64,000 nucleotides of DNA from Rikenellaceae bacterium. Lineage in GTDB: Bacteria > Bacteroidota > Bacteroidia > Bacteroidales > Rikenellaceae. Made by a program: the position numbers and the translations under genes. The stretch spans positions 21,572 through 85,571 of the forward strand of contig WRDF01000008.1 in NCBI GenBank assembly GCA_009783565.1, written 5' to 3'. Under the pieces are notes generated by a model that saw nothing but the letters and a program-made list of their open reading frames with translations, had not been told where the DNA came from and did no database searches. The stretch's first letter is position 1, and every line of letters begins with the position of its first letter. Below are positions 8,293-18,515 of the stretch, piece after piece.

Positions 8293-11200
8293 ATGAAAAC
8301 GATCAAGATACTGAGATTTTCCGTCGTTCTTTTTTTCGCGTTTGCTCTGTCGGGCTGCGTGAAGGAGAGGTTCGACGCCTACATTGCCGATAGCGAGGTC
8401 ACTGTCGTTATAAAGGTTCCGGGGCCTTCGCGCGGCAATACGAGGGCTATTGTCCAAAACAGTGCGGACGACTATGCCGTGACCAGGGTCGATATATTGA
8501 TGTTCGACGCTACCACCAAGGTCTATGCCGGACGCATATTCAGCAACGTTATCACGGGTGCGGGGAACACCAAAACCTTCACCGCCAAAATGCCCGTGGG
8601 CGACTTCGACCTTATGGTGCTGGCCAACGCAAAGGATATAATCGATAACGATCCTCCTACGGTCGGCTCGACGACGAAAACTCAGGCATACGGCATGTTC
8701 ATGCAGAGTCTCCCCCCTTCGGGAGGATGGAATGCCCTGCCCGGAAGTTCCGGCTATATAAACTTCCCGATGTGGGGTGAGGTCGATAACTTCAACGCCG
8801 GTGTCACGACCACGATCAGCAATGTAGACCTTGTAAGGATGCTGGCTAAAGTAAACCTGTCGTTCGCAAGCCAGGCCGCCGCCGATAAGCTGTTTATCGA
8901 GGAGATAAGGCTCTGCAACTTCAACAAATTCGGATATCTGACTTCGCGGGGATGGAACTGGAACGGCACCGTTGTCTCCGACTTTGCGCCCGATGCTATA
9001 TCCTCGACCAATGTGGGGGGCTTTTCCAGCGGGATAGTCTATGCCAATTCCGTAGCCAACCCCAATGTCATCAACCACGCCAACTATGCCCAGTTGTGCA
9101 AGGACGAAATATTCCTTTTCGAAGTTGCTAAACCGGTTAACCCGGCCGCCGCGACCAGTTCGGTCTGTCTCATCATCAAAGGCAGGTTCGACGGCAGCAG
9201 CACTTCTACCTACTACCGTATCGACATGGTAAACAGCAGCGGCGCATATTTCGATATAATCCGAAACCACTACTACGACATAAAGATAATAGACATAAAC
9301 GGTCCGGGACATCTCACGGGCGAAAGCGCTTTCGATTCCAAACCGGTCAACATAACCACCCAGATCAACGCGTGGAACGAAGCCGGCATGAATGACATCA
9401 CGTATAACGGGCAATATCAGTTAGTCGTCAATCGGTCGGAGTTCGACGGTTTCGACCAGCATGGCAGCACGCCCCAGGCCCTGAGGGTCTACACCGATTT
9501 CCCCAGTGGCTGGACTATCGAGATCGATCCTATCAACGATTTTTGGATAAGGGTAAACCCGACTTCTTACGACAACAGCGCGATTCCGTTCGAGTCTGTC
9601 GAAGTGGAGATAACCTGCGAGTTCAACGACTGGAACGAGATTCGCACCGGTTCGTTCTGGATCGTTGCGGGGCCGCTGCGCAAACAGATATTTGTTACGC
9701 AGGACGACGGCAGCATCATCTTTGACGGCGGTTCGACAGACCTCTTGTATATAATGGAAGACGGTACGCTCGGTGTGGGCAAATGGAGTCCGTTCGGCCC
9801 CGTTACGCAGGAAAACGTGCTGTACTTCAAGTTCGGCGGCGTGGTCGGATTTACTATGCCGCACGTTCTTCCCGGCGGCTTCATAGACTGGTCTGACCTC
9901 TATCCCACATTCGGTATCGGTGCGTTCAATGATATTGTCGTGTTCAATCCCACGGGCGTGACGATCGATGATTTCCCGTCTCGCGGTTATGCCGGCAGTT
10001 TTGACTCTGGCGATAACGACCTGCCCAATCTTCCGGGTTATGATCCGGACGACTTCAATTCCTACAATATCTACAACACTTCGTCGCGACTCTACCATAC
10101 CGGTTACAACGTCAGGATCAATGGCAAGGGCGACCCGTGCAAGCTGGTGGGCATGCGCGCGGCGGATATTATAAGCGCGTCGTCGGATGCTGAGATAACC
10201 AACTATTTCAGCGGTTGGCGTCTTCCCGGGGTCAATGACAATATCGACTTTATGGGTGCGCCTACAAGTTGGTATGCTTTCCCTCCCGTTCCTAATGAGG
10301 AAAACAGGGTCATTTACGATGGGGACTATTGGGGTCCGAATGCTCCGGGCTATACCGGCCCTTCGGATATGGATTGGGATGGCGGTTGGTTTCCGCTCGG
10401 CACTCAGCCGGGAGAAGGCTTGTTCCTGCCTGCCCTGGGATATGCCATTCCTACGGGCTTGGGCGGTCAGGGTCTATTTTCGGCCTACTGGACGAGTACG
10501 CCCCGTGGCGCTCCGGGTAACGCCAGCGACTCGAACAATGCCTACGGCCTGTATATAGGCGAGTCTATGCTGCAAGTTATAGATTACTTCTACAATGCCG
10601 CTTCGCCCATACGCTGTATCAGGGATGCTCCCACACCTCCGCTGTCGGTGGGCGGTATAGACCTGCTCTATTTTGACGAACACGACGTGTTGCGCATAGG
10701 CGAATGGGGCAACGAGGTAGGCGTGGAAAACGTGGCTTACTTCAAGCCAGGCAGTGTCGTCGGCTTTGTTATGCCCGACCTCGACACCGTACAAATATAT
10801 GGTCAAGCTCCCTGGGATGTCAGTCTCATTCGCTTAAATCCTACGGGGCAGGTAATAGAACGCTATGCGACCGATGAAGACAGCTATGGACGCTATGGTG
10901 ATATCAGCAATACGCTGCCCAACGTTCCGGGATTGTGGTATACGGATTGGAGAGGTACGGCAACTCCGTTGCTCTCAGACCCGGCCTACCACAGCTACAA
11001 CAACGTCATTAACCGCGGTAAGGGCGACCCGTGCCAGTTAGTGGGCCTCACGAGTGCGAGTTTTTCGGGTATGAATTCGTCACAGTTCAACACTATGACA
11101 GCCAGCAGCCAGTGGCGTTTGCCTACCGCCGAAGAGAATGTCGTGCTTATGGGAATCGATAACGTCCAGTTGGATGGCAGGGCGTACTTTTTCTATCAGT

Positions 11201-11781
11201 GGTTTTATGGTGCGGATACTGAACACGAGTCATATTACAACTTCTGGGACGACGGAACATCGCCGGATGGCGACAACAGGCCGGTACCATGGAGTGGCCC
11301 GACTTTGAACGGCGGTTGGTTGCCTGTCGTACCTTGGGATGCCCCGCTTAATATAAGTGATGGTACGTTCTTCCCTGTGACGGGCTATTTCGAGGCCGAG
11401 GGTTATATGGGTGATTCAGAATACGTCGACGGGGTATACCGTGAGATGGGCTATACCGGAGTAATACATTCGAGTACCATGCAAGTATCAAGAAATAACC
11501 ATAGTATTGGAAACCCTACAAATATCATAGTGGTTCTTTTTGGAGGTGGCAGCTATCAAAATGTCGCTACCGGTGTGACTGATGTTAATACATTCGCCTT
11601 CCCTGTCCGTTGTGTACCCAAAGACCCGGAATCGTATAGCGGCAGCATAGGCCGCTCGGCTGCCGCCATGACCCGCGCCGGCGCGAACGTGCAGCCGTCC
11701 AGGTCGTCGGTACAGCAGCCGTCGCAGCAACGGCGACCGCAAACAGAGCATCCGTTTTTCGGCCGCCGCACCATGCGATAG
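8293..11781 (+). CDS. Giant modular fimbrial adhesin, two FISUMP-like modules
   Basis: An 1162-residue lipoprotein (lipobox LSGC, Cys22). An N-terminal fimbrillin-like region (about 25-370) carries the candidate maturation site NTRA (Arg51). A BACON-like Ig-fold domain (about 375-473) ends in FVTQDDG. Two FISUMP-type modules follow, at about 483-778 and 789-1112, each with a start like DLLYxxxxxxLxxGxW, a GKGDPC(K/Q)LVG core, a WRLP block, and an end in (I/V)RC(I/V). FISUMP modules (Fibrobacter succinogenes major paralogous domain) resemble C-type-lectin-like binding domains, so this is probably a tip or accessory adhesin; the ligand is unknown. The last 50 residues are an odd tail rich in Arg, Gln, Ser and Pro, absent from the two other giant adhesins. 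A hairpin CCGTTTTTCGGC/GCCGAAAACGG straddles the stop. Confidence 0.75.
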   Translation: MKTIKILRFSVVLFFAFALSGCVKERFDAYIADSEVTVVIKVPGPSRGNTRAIVQNSADDYAVTRVDILMFDATTKVYAGRIFSNVITGAGNTKTFTAKMPVGDFDLMVLANAKDIIDNDPPTVGSTTKTQAYGMFMQSLPPSGGWNALPGSSGYINFPMWGEVDNFNAGVTTTISNVDLVRMLAKVNLSFASQAAADKLFIEEIRLCNFNKFGYLTSRGWNWNGTVVSDFAPDAISSTNVGGFSSGIVYANSVANPNVINHANYAQLCKDEIFLFEVAKPVNPAAATSSVCLIIKGRFDGSSTSTYYRIDMVNSSGAYFDIIRNHYYDIKIIDINGPGHLTGESAFDSKPVNITTQINAWNEAGMNDITYNGQYQLVVNRSEFDGFDQHGSTPQALRVYTDFPSGWTIEIDPINDFWIRVNPTSYDNSAIPFESVEVEITCEFNDWNEIRTGSFWIVAGPLRKQIFVTQDDGSIIFDGGSTDLLYIMEDGTLGVGKWSPFGPVTQENVLYFKFGGVVGFTMPHVLPGGFIDWSDLYPTFGIGAFNDIVVFNPTGVTIDDFPSRGYAGSFDSGDNDLPNLPGYDPDDFNSYNIYNTSSRLYHTGYNVRINGKGDPCKLVGMRAADIISASSDAEITNYFSGWRLPGVNDNIDFMGAPTSWYAFPPVPNEENRVIYDGDYWGPNAPGYTGPSDMDWDGGWFPLGTQPGEGLFLPALGYAIPTGLGGQGLFSAYWTSTPRGAPGNASDSNNAYGLYIGESMLQVIDYFYNAASPIRCIRDAPTPPLSVGGIDLLYFDEHDVLRIGEWGNEVGVENVAYFKPGSVVGFVMPDLDTVQIYGQAPWDVSLIRLNPTGQVIERYATDEDSYGRYGDISNTLPNVPGLWYTDWRGTATPLLSDPAYHSYNNVINRGKGDPCQLVGLTSASFSGMNSSQFNTMTASSQWRLPTAEENVVLMGIDNVQLDGRAYFFYQWFYGADTEHESYYNFWDDGTSPDGDNRPVPWSGPTLNGGWLPVVPWDAPLNISDGTFFPVTGYFEAEGYMGDSEYVDGVYREMGYTGVIHSSTMQVSRNNHSIGNPTNIIVVLFGGGSYQNVATGVTDVNTFAFPVRCVPKDPESYSGSIGRSAAAMTRAGANVQPSRSSVQQPSQQRRPQTEHPFFGRRTMR

Positions 11782-11798
11782 CCGAAAACGGCGATGAA
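11751..11798 (+). terminator. Hairpin across the stop codon of the first adhesin
   Basis: CCGTTTTTCGGC pairs with GCCGAAAACGG, the two arms flanking the stop codon at 11779-11781. A second hairpin, CCCCGA-TTC/GAA-TCGGGG, lies near 11853-11876. Neither has a T-run. They may reduce readthrough into the next adhesin gene. Confidence 0.4.
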
Positions 11799-11919
11799 CA
11801 TCTCCTGCCCTCGCGGCCATCAGACAAGGAGAGTTCACCCGCACAGCCCCGAAGTTCCTGACCGAACCTCGGGGCACAAAGACAAAAAACGTACTCGAAA
11901 ACGATCAAGAGACATAAAT

Positions 11920-14900
11920 ATGGAAACGATCAAAGGAATATTATTTTACGGCGCTTTTCTTTTTCTTTCCGCTTTTGCCTTGACGGGTTGCGTCAAGGAG
12001 CCGTTGTCGGACCGGAATCGCATCAAAGATAACGACGTCACCGTCGTTATCAAGATCCCCGGCGCGACAACAAGAGCCATCACCGAGGGAGGAACGGACG
12101 ACAACGCCGTGACGAGGGCCGACATATTGCTGTTCAACCTGAACGATGCCGGAAGGTATGCCGGACGCGTGTCCACCAATACTATCACGACGGTCACAGC
12201 TAATACCAAGTCGTTCACCGTCAGGATACCCGAAGGCAATTTCGAGCTTGTGATCCTGGCCAATGCCATGAATATAGTCAATGCTGTCGACGCCTCTTTA
12301 ACGGTCGGCACGACGACTAAATCTCAGGTGTACGGCCTTCTCACGGAGTCGCTCCCGGCCAGAACTCCGTGGACGGCTCTTTCGGGAGTATGGAACGCTC
12401 AGCCCGGAAGTTCCGGCTACAAACCTTTCCCGATGTGGGGCGAGGTCACTGTCGATACCGAGTCTTCGACCACCGTCAGTGCAACGCTCCTGAGAATGCT
12501 GGCCAAGATAAACCTTACTTTCCTCGACCAAAGCATCAGCGACAAGCTGGAACTCGAAGAGATCATACTCTGCAACTATAATTTTCAGGGATATCTGGCC
12601 TCTCCGACCTGGGCGCAGTGGACTCCCAGCACTCCCGGTGTAGCTAACCCCTTTACCTCGTCTAACCAGACGGGCTTTGCCAACGGGTTGCTCTATGCCA
12701 ATACGGCTTCTTATTCCAATATTATCGGCGTTAACGTGGCCGGTGTTCAGGTCTGCAAGGACGAGATCTTCCTGTTCGAGGTAGCCGCTCCGGCAAATCC
12801 ATTGATCCCCGCGCAGCGTACGGCGTCGCTTTGCCTTATTGTCAAGGGTAGATATGCCGGCGACACCGAGTCGTCCTACTACCGTATCAACATGGTGAAC
12901 AACGGGAATTTTTTGAACATCCTGCGCAACCACAACTATGATGTCGTTATTCAGGACGTCAGAGGCCCCGGAGCTAACACCGGCGAGATTGCCTATGACT
13001 CCGAAACGGTCAATATAACCGCCATAGTCCGCCAATGGAACGCCGGCTATGAAGTCGACGTGGACTACTCCGGCCAGTTCCAGCTGATCGTCAGCCAGTC
13101 GGAATTCGATTTCGACGGGACAGGAGCGCCCGCACAGGAACTCGAAGTATTCTCGAACCACCCTGCCGGATGGACCATCGAATTCGAGAGCGGCGTAGAT
13201 TGGATACATATAAGCCCCGATACGAGCACCGACATAACTGATTTTGTGAATGTATCGATCACCTGCGATCCTAATACTACCGGAGCGCCGCGCACCGGCA
13301 AATTCTATATAACTACGCCGCTTATACGGAAAGAAATAACGGTGAATCAGGAAGATATAGAACCTTATGTTCCGGGTGATAATCTTCTCTACTTCGATGG
13401 CGATGTTCTACTGATAGGCAGATGGGGCATTGAGGTCAATTCGACCAATTTGGCTTTCTTCAATTTCGGCAGTACGGTCGGCTTTTTGAATGGCGCTGCA
13501 TGGGATGCGTCTCAGGTTCGGTTCAACACGGCCGCTGCTATTGCTTCTTTCCCAACATATAACGGTATTCCGCAATACGATAATTGGAATAGTTCTATTG
13601 CCGATTCTCCGGAAACTTCCGATCCTTCTTACCATTTTGGTTATAACGTTCTCGACGGCCGTGGCGACCCGTGTCAGTTGGTAGGTCTGTCGGCTGCGGC
13701 GATCAGAGGTATGACCGGCGCCCAGGTAGATGAGCATTTCAGTGGATGGCGTATGCCTTCCGCCGAAGAGAATGCCCTCTTCGTTGGCGGCCCCAATGCC
13801 GATACATGGGAGCCCGGTGGCGGTACATATTCTTACATTAACAGCACTTACGGTTATTGGACAGACGATACGAATCCCTACACGCCTGTTCCTTCGACTG
13901 GTCTAACGTGGGGTGGCGGCTGGTTCCCTGTATTGACTCCTGCAAGTCCTATCGTAAATATTGCTGACGGCACGTTCCTGCCCGCTGCGGGGATGCGCAA
14001 TACCAGCGGCAGTCCGGTCGGTCAGGGTATCTCAGGTCAATATTGGTCAAGTACGCCGGCAAGTGCCACTAATGCGTACCACATATATTTCAGCGATTAT
14101 AATGTTTATCCGGTCGTCCAAGAGCCTCAGAATAGCGGGTATGCGGTTCGCTGCGTCCCCAATGAAATAGCTCTTCCTCCTCCTGCTGTGGAGTGGGCGA
14201 TCAACCCATGGGTAGGCACTTTCCACCGTTATAATGAGACCGGCGAACGGATCATCTATTCGGGACATACGGGCACATGGACGGCAACCGTGATCGACGG
14301 CGCAGGCTGGATCAGACTCGACGGTGGCGATGCCAATATCGCGTTCAGACTTAACAATATGATGGTCAAAGGCAATCCCGGTAATCCTGAGGCCAATCAG
14401 GTGACGGGCAGTGCAACAACTGTAAGCGGCACGGGCAATATTCTGTTCCGCGTCGGATTGACAGGCACGCTGCCCACTGCCGATACCGAGCCGCGCTATG
14501 CAAGGATCCAGCTTACGTGGAGCGGCGGTACAAGCATTATCTACGTCCGCCAGGGCGAAGAGGCCGACTATGTTATGGGCCCCGACGATGCGGTCACAAG
14601 CGCCGATCTTACCGGTCCTACGCGTCCCGACGCCGTGAAGTTCTCGCCGTTTAACCTTACCGCGCCGTCAGGATCGTGGTCGGCTGTGACCGGCGTCCAG
14701 CTCGGCAATGACTATAATGCCGGTACACGCGGCGTCTTTACCGAGTATCCAAGCCAGGCGGGGGCTTATTTCCAGTGGTCGAGTGCGGTCAATACCAGAT
14801 TTGCATACAATCCGTTTACGGTGACCGTCAGTCCGTGGAGTATGGCTGTTCAAAGTCCGGTGATTTGGAACGAAGGTTCGGCGCCGAACCGAATTTCCGA

Positions 14901-17397
14901 CAATAATGAGACCTGTCCTCCCGGCTACCGTCGCCCCAACGACGGACCGACATCCACCCTCTCGACCAATACAGTTACCGGTTCAGAGATACGCCAGTCG
15001 TTGTTCGCGTCTCCGGCCGCAGGTGATAATGTCGATGCTCTCGATAATTCGATATGGGGTTATTACGCAGACGGTTTCTTCGATCGCCGTCCTATCACGG
15101 GTGCGAATGCCGGTGCGGTGAATCCGAATCCGGCGAATCCTTATACCGTCAATTCGACCGTTTCCGTAACGACTGAGGGCACAGCGTACGTAGGTCGCCT
15201 TTACTACAATCCGGCCAACTACGCCAGCATTTTCCTTCCGGCGGCCGGATTACGCGACGGTTACGCTTCTAACGGTATATTAGACTCTCCGGGTATAGGA
15301 CACTATTGGCTGAGTTCGTCTTTTGGAACTAATGTTTCTCAGTATCTGTATTCGGGCGTTTCCAATGCGAACGTGACATACGGTAACCGCTCCGACGGTT
15401 TCAGTGTACGTTGCGTCAAGGATGAACCTACCGTCGGCGAGGGTGCAGACCTGTTGTACTTTGACGGCGATGTTTTAAAGGTCGGTAAATGGGCCGACGA
15501 GGTTAATTCGAACAATCTGGCCTTCTTCCAGTTCGGCAGTACGATCGGTTTCGTGGGCTGGGGTGGTGGATGGTCCGGAGGGGCGGTTGCGTTCAACACT
15601 ACCTCTGCTAATTTGAGTTTCTCGACATACGGTAATATTCCGAACTACAATGCATGGAACGGCTCTATTGTCAATTCTCCGACGACTTCCAGCGCGGCTT
15701 ATCACCATGGTATGAACGTCCTCGACGGTCGCGGCGACCCGTGTAAGTTGGCAGGCCTGTCGGCTACGGACATCAGGGGCATGACAGCCGCCCAGATAAA
15801 TGCTTTGACCCCCAGCGGTTGGCGCACGCCTACCGCACAGGAGAATGCCATCTATTCTGCCGGTTCTTCTTATGTCGGCGGATGGCAGCCGGGTGGCCCT
15901 CCCATTACCTCTATCTTTGACGGTTTCTGGACATCCGCTTCGGATTCCCGCACTCCTGTTCCTTCTGCTGGTACGACATGGGGTGGCGGTTGGTTCCCTG
16001 TACTGACTCCTAACGTCTCCAACCCTACCATCAATACTGCCGACGGTACGTTCCTGCCCGCTGCCGGATACCGTAACGCCTCAGGCTCTGAGACCGGTAC
16101 AGGAGACGAAGGGGTATACTGGTCGAATACGCCTTCACGCAGCAATCAGGGGTATAATATGTGGTTTTATGACACAGGTGCTCCTGAATTATGGCCGACA
16201 GTTTCTTATCTTTACAGCTTCGGCTTACCGATTCGTTGTATCCGTCCGCCGGTTATGGCGTTCCCGCTCAGTGTGGAATTGGGTAACTTGGTGCAAATGC
16301 CCGCGATAGAAACTCTTTCCGTGATAACTCAGGATGCCGACGGCAATCCCGCCCCGTCGCAAAGCTGGACGCTTACCTCGTCCGCTTCCTGGCTGACGCT
16401 CTCGACCCACCCCATGGGTCTCGGAGCCGGCCCGACCGTCAGCGGAACAGGCGCGCAGACCGTTTACCTGGTAGTTACGCAAAATACCGCATTTGAAGAG
16501 CGCCGCGCTGCGATCTATCTGGGTACGGACGCTATGAATGTGGTATCGACAGTAGTTCAGCTTCCGGCGGGTGGCAGCAACGACCTGCTCTACTTTGCTG
16601 CCGACGGAACGTTGCAGGTAGGTAAATGGGGGCCGGAAGTCAATTCGACCAACGTTGCATACTTCAAGTTCGGCGGCGTCGTGGGCGTTGTCGATGCATC
16701 GTCGTGGTCAACGAGCAATATCAGGTTCAATCCTTCTACCATTAGCCCTCCTAACTATGCCTCTATACCGTCTTTCACTACCACGGATTGGAATAACGGA
16801 GTGCGGAATATTTCCACAAGATCGGGGTCGCCAAATGCTTACCATACGACTGCCAACGTGCTGGCCGGTAAGGGCGATCCGTGCAGGCTTGTCGGCTATA
16901 CCGGCGCGCAGATCCGGACTTTGGCCCAAGGCGGCTCACTTCCTTCGGGAAGGTGGCGTATGGCTACCGCCAGAGAGAACGTTCTGTTCGTGGGAGGAGC
17001 TAATCCTGCCGTTCCCACATGGCAGCCCGGAAATCCCTTGATTACTTATAATCAGAGTACAGGCTCGGCGACCAACCAGATGAATTATTGGGTCAATTCT
17101 GCCTCGGCGCCGCCGGTTACGCAGGGCGTACAATATGGCGGCGGTTGGTTGCCCGGAATTCAGGGCGCTGTTCCGAATACTGCCAACGGCTCTTTCTTCC
17201 CTGCTACGGGAACTATATTGGATGGTGGCAGTGGTACTGCCTTCTCTAAGGGAACTTTTGGAGACTATTTTTCAAGTACGCCTTTTAACAGTTCTAGCGT
17301 GTACTCTATGGAGATTTGGAGCGTCACAGCAATCTCGAACCAAAACACCATTGGTTTTGGCAACGCCACAGTTATCCGCTGTGTTCTTGATGACTAA
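11920..17397 (+). CDS. Giant modular fimbrial adhesin, four FISUMP-like modules
   Basis: A lipoprotein of 1825 residues from the ATG at 11920, just before the signal peptide METIKGILFYG; an in-frame ATG at 11794 would add 42 basic residues and is rejected. Lipobox LTGC (Cys24). The fimbrillin-like N-terminus (25-385), closely related to that of the preceding adhesin, has the site TTRA (Arg52). Next come a BACON-like domain (about 385-480), module A (487-749), a BACON-like domain (755-884), divergent module B (889-1171, with CPPGYRRPNDG), module C (1177-1438), a BACON-like domain (1445-1549) and module D (1554-1824). Modules share DGRGDPCQLVG, WR(M/T)P, YWSSTP and RC(V/I). The protein ends right at the module border. 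Likely surface adhesin of locus 1; a terminator follows. Confidence 0.78.
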   Translation: METIKGILFYGAFLFLSAFALTGCVKEPLSDRNRIKDNDVTVVIKIPGATTRAITEGGTDDNAVTRADILLFNLNDAGRYAGRVSTNTITTVTANTKSFTVRIPEGNFELVILANAMNIVNAVDASLTVGTTTKSQVYGLLTESLPARTPWTALSGVWNAQPGSSGYKPFPMWGEVTVDTESSTTVSATLLRMLAKINLTFLDQSISDKLELEEIILCNYNFQGYLASPTWAQWTPSTPGVANPFTSSNQTGFANGLLYANTASYSNIIGVNVAGVQVCKDEIFLFEVAAPANPLIPAQRTASLCLIVKGRYAGDTESSYYRINMVNNGNFLNILRNHNYDVVIQDVRGPGANTGEIAYDSETVNITAIVRQWNAGYEVDVDYSGQFQLIVSQSEFDFDGTGAPAQELEVFSNHPAGWTIEFESGVDWIHISPDTSTDITDFVNVSITCDPNTTGAPRTGKFYITTPLIRKEITVNQEDIEPYVPGDNLLYFDGDVLLIGRWGIEVNSTNLAFFNFGSTVGFLNGAAWDASQVRFNTAAAIASFPTYNGIPQYDNWNSSIADSPETSDPSYHFGYNVLDGRGDPCQLVGLSAAAIRGMTGAQVDEHFSGWRMPSAEENALFVGGPNADTWEPGGGTYSYINSTYGYWTDDTNPYTPVPSTGLTWGGGWFPVLTPASPIVNIADGTFLPAAGMRNTSGSPVGQGISGQYWSSTPASATNAYHIYFSDYNVYPVVQEPQNSGYAVRCVPNEIALPPPAVEWAINPWVGTFHRYNETGERIIYSGHTGTWTATVIDGAGWIRLDGGDANIAFRLNNMMVKGNPGNPEANQVTGSATTVSGTGNILFRVGLTGTLPTADTEPRYARIQLTWSGGTSIIYVRQGEEADYVMGPDDAVTSADLTGPTRPDAVKFSPFNLTAPSGSWSAVTGVQLGNDYNAGTRGVFTEYPSQAGAYFQWSSAVNTRFAYNPFTVTVSPWSMAVQSPVIWNEGSAPNRISDNNETCPPGYRRPNDGPTSTLSTNTVTGSEIRQSLFASPAAGDNVDALDNSIWGYYADGFFDRRPITGANAGAVNPNPANPYTVNSTVSVTTEGTAYVGRLYYNPANYASIFLPAAGLRDGYASNGILDSPGIGHYWLSSSFGTNVSQYLYSGVSNANVTYGNRSDGFSVRCVKDEPTVGEGADLLYFDGDVLKVGKWADEVNSNNLAFFQFGSTIGFVGWGGGWSGGAVAFNTTSANLSFSTYGNIPNYNAWNGSIVNSPTTSSAAYHHGMNVLDGRGDPCKLAGLSATDIRGMTAAQINALTPSGWRTPTAQENAIYSAGSSYVGGWQPGGPPITSIFDGFWTSASDSRTPVPSAGTTWGGGWFPVLTPNVSNPTINTADGTFLPAAGYRNASGSETGTGDEGVYWSNTPSRSNQGYNMWFYDTGAPELWPTVSYLYSFGLPIRCIRPPVMAFPLSVELGNLVQMPAIETLSVITQDADGNPAPSQSWTLTSSASWLTLSTHPMGLGAGPTVSGTGAQTVYLVVTQNTAFEERRAAIYLGTDAMNVVSTVVQLPAGGSNDLLYFAADGTLQVGKWGPEVNSTNVAYFKFGGVVGVVDASSWSTSNIRFNPSTISPPNYASIPSFTTTDWNNGVRNISTRSGSPNAYHTTANVLAGKGDPCRLVGYTGAQIRTLAQGGSLPSGRWRMATARENVLFVGGANPAVPTWQPGNPLITYNQSTGSATNQMNYWVNSASAPPVTQGVQYGGGWLPGIQGAVPNTANGSFFPATGTILDGGSGTAFSKGTFGDYFSSTPFNSSSVYSMEIWSVTAISNQNTIGFGNATVIRCVLDD

Positions 17398-17441
17398 CGG
17401 AGCAGGGTAAATTACTCTCGTTCGAGTCTTTAAATTATTCG

Positions 17442-17471
17442 CCGGCGGGCTGTTTAGCCCGCCGGTTTTTT
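17442..17471 (+). terminator. Terminator of fimbrial locus 1
   Basis: CCGGCGGGCT (17442-17451) and AGCCCGCCGG (17456-17465) form a perfect 10-bp stem with a 4-base loop, followed by six T. It is 45 bp after the adhesin stop and marks the end of locus 1. Confidence 0.92.
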
Positions 17472-17545
17472 GTTTATTCGTGCGAATACACTAATGAAGA
17501 GTATTATTTTTTGTAAGATGCACTTGAATAATGCACATCTTGTAT

Positions 17546-17652
17546 TATTTTTGCGAAAATGTTTTCCTGTCTTTGTGCAAAGCATGAAGAATTGCAGGAA
17601 ATGAAACAATTTAACGATAAAGTACGTAATTATCAAAAATGTGTTACCTTTG
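17546..17652 (+). promoter_or_regulatory. Two candidate -7 boxes upstream of locus 2
   Basis: TATTTTTG at 17546-17553 and TACCTTTG at 17645-17652 both match TAnnTTTG. No convincing -33 box was seen for either. They lie in the 476-bp gene-free stretch 17398-17873, which otherwise holds the locus 1 terminator, the 34-bp motif at 17758 and AT-rich sequence, and no coding region I can support. Confidence 0.4.
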
Positions 17653-17757
17653 CACAAATTATAAAGGGCTGATTTAAGGCGACTTGTGATTAAAAATAAT
17701 CTTCGGAGTCGTAAAAAGCCCGAACATGGTCGGCGGGCAGTTATTCAACGTAATGGA

Positions 17758-17791
17758 TTTTGTTACCCATTTTGTATAGATAACTGTCTTA
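17758..17791 (+). repeat. 34-bp intergenic motif, copy 2
   Basis: TTTTGTTACCCATTTTG, seven bases, then AACTGTCTTA: the same arrangement as at 5423-5456. It lies 82 bp upstream of the first gene of locus 2. Confidence 0.5.
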
Positions 17792-17873
17792 TTATATAAT
17801 GTCGTCGGTAAATGTAACCGCGACCCCGGAAATGCACAGCTAAGATACCCAATAGCATAAAAATAGATGAAGT

Positions 17874-18467
17874 ATGAAAGTGAAAGCGTTGCTTTTATCA
17901 ATTCTTGTTTTTTGCGGATGCCTGACCGCTCACTCGTCAAAAGCGCAGGATGTCGCGGTTAAGACCAACTTGTTTTACGGAATCTACACCCTCACCCCTA
18001 ATCTGAGCCTCGAAATAGGGCTGAGCGATCGCACCACGTTGGACGTCGGCGTCGGCTATAATCCATGGAATCTTGAAGGCTCGGAAGAAGACAATAAGAA
18101 ACTTGTCCATTTCTTGGGCAATGTCGAGTATCGCTATTGGCTTTGTGAGAAGTTCAACGGTCATTTTTTCGGGATTCACGCACTCGGTTCTACTTACAAC
18201 ATCGCAGGACACGAGCTTCCGCTGCTTTTCGGTAAAGACTCCGAGTCTTACCGGCATGAAGGCTGGGCGGCAGGAGCCGGCATGTCGTATGGATACCAGT
18301 TCGTGCTCAGCAGGCGCTGGAATCTGGAAGCCAATATCGGTTTGGGCTATGTCTATATGAAATATGACAAGTACCATTGTAATAAATGTGGCGACATAGT
18401 GAGTACAGCCCGGCGGGATTACTTTGGGCCTACTAAGGGGGGCATATCGTTAATATATGCCTTTTAA
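17874..18467 (+). CDS. DUF3575 family outer-membrane protein
   Basis: A 197-residue exported protein with an N-terminal signal sequence ending around HSSKAQD. The body (VAVKTNLFYGIYTLTPNLSL onward) matches the DUF3575 family, small beta-barrel-like proteins commonly found beside Mfa1-type fimbrial genes in Bacteroidales. Alternating aromatic and hydrophobic strands and the final ISLIYAF with a terminal Phe are typical of an outer-membrane barrel. It is the first gene of locus 2, with the DUF3868/OmpA-like gene 48 bp downstream. A role in assembly or surface display of the fimbria is inferred from context only. Confidence 0.8.
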   Translation: MKVKALLLSILVFCGCLTAHSSKAQDVAVKTNLFYGIYTLTPNLSLEIGLSDRTTLDVGVGYNPWNLEGSEEDNKKLVHFLGNVEYRYWLCEKFNGHFFGIHALGSTYNIAGHELPLLFGKDSESYRHEGWAAGAGMSYGYQFVLSRRWNLEANIGLGYVYMKYDKYHCNKCGDIVSTARRDYFGPTKGGISLIYAF

Positions 18468-18515
18468 CGGGTGATAAAAATTCTGTTTTCCCTCATACAA
18501 AGAAACAAGAAGAAC

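Noticed and set aside
8209..9414. 401-residue open frame on the minus strand (also similar long antisense frames at 20368-21819 and 61788-63128)
   Set aside because: Antisense shadows of the adhesin, fimbrillin and gldE genes, caused by GC-rich codon use; composition is Arg/His/Val-rich without any domain.
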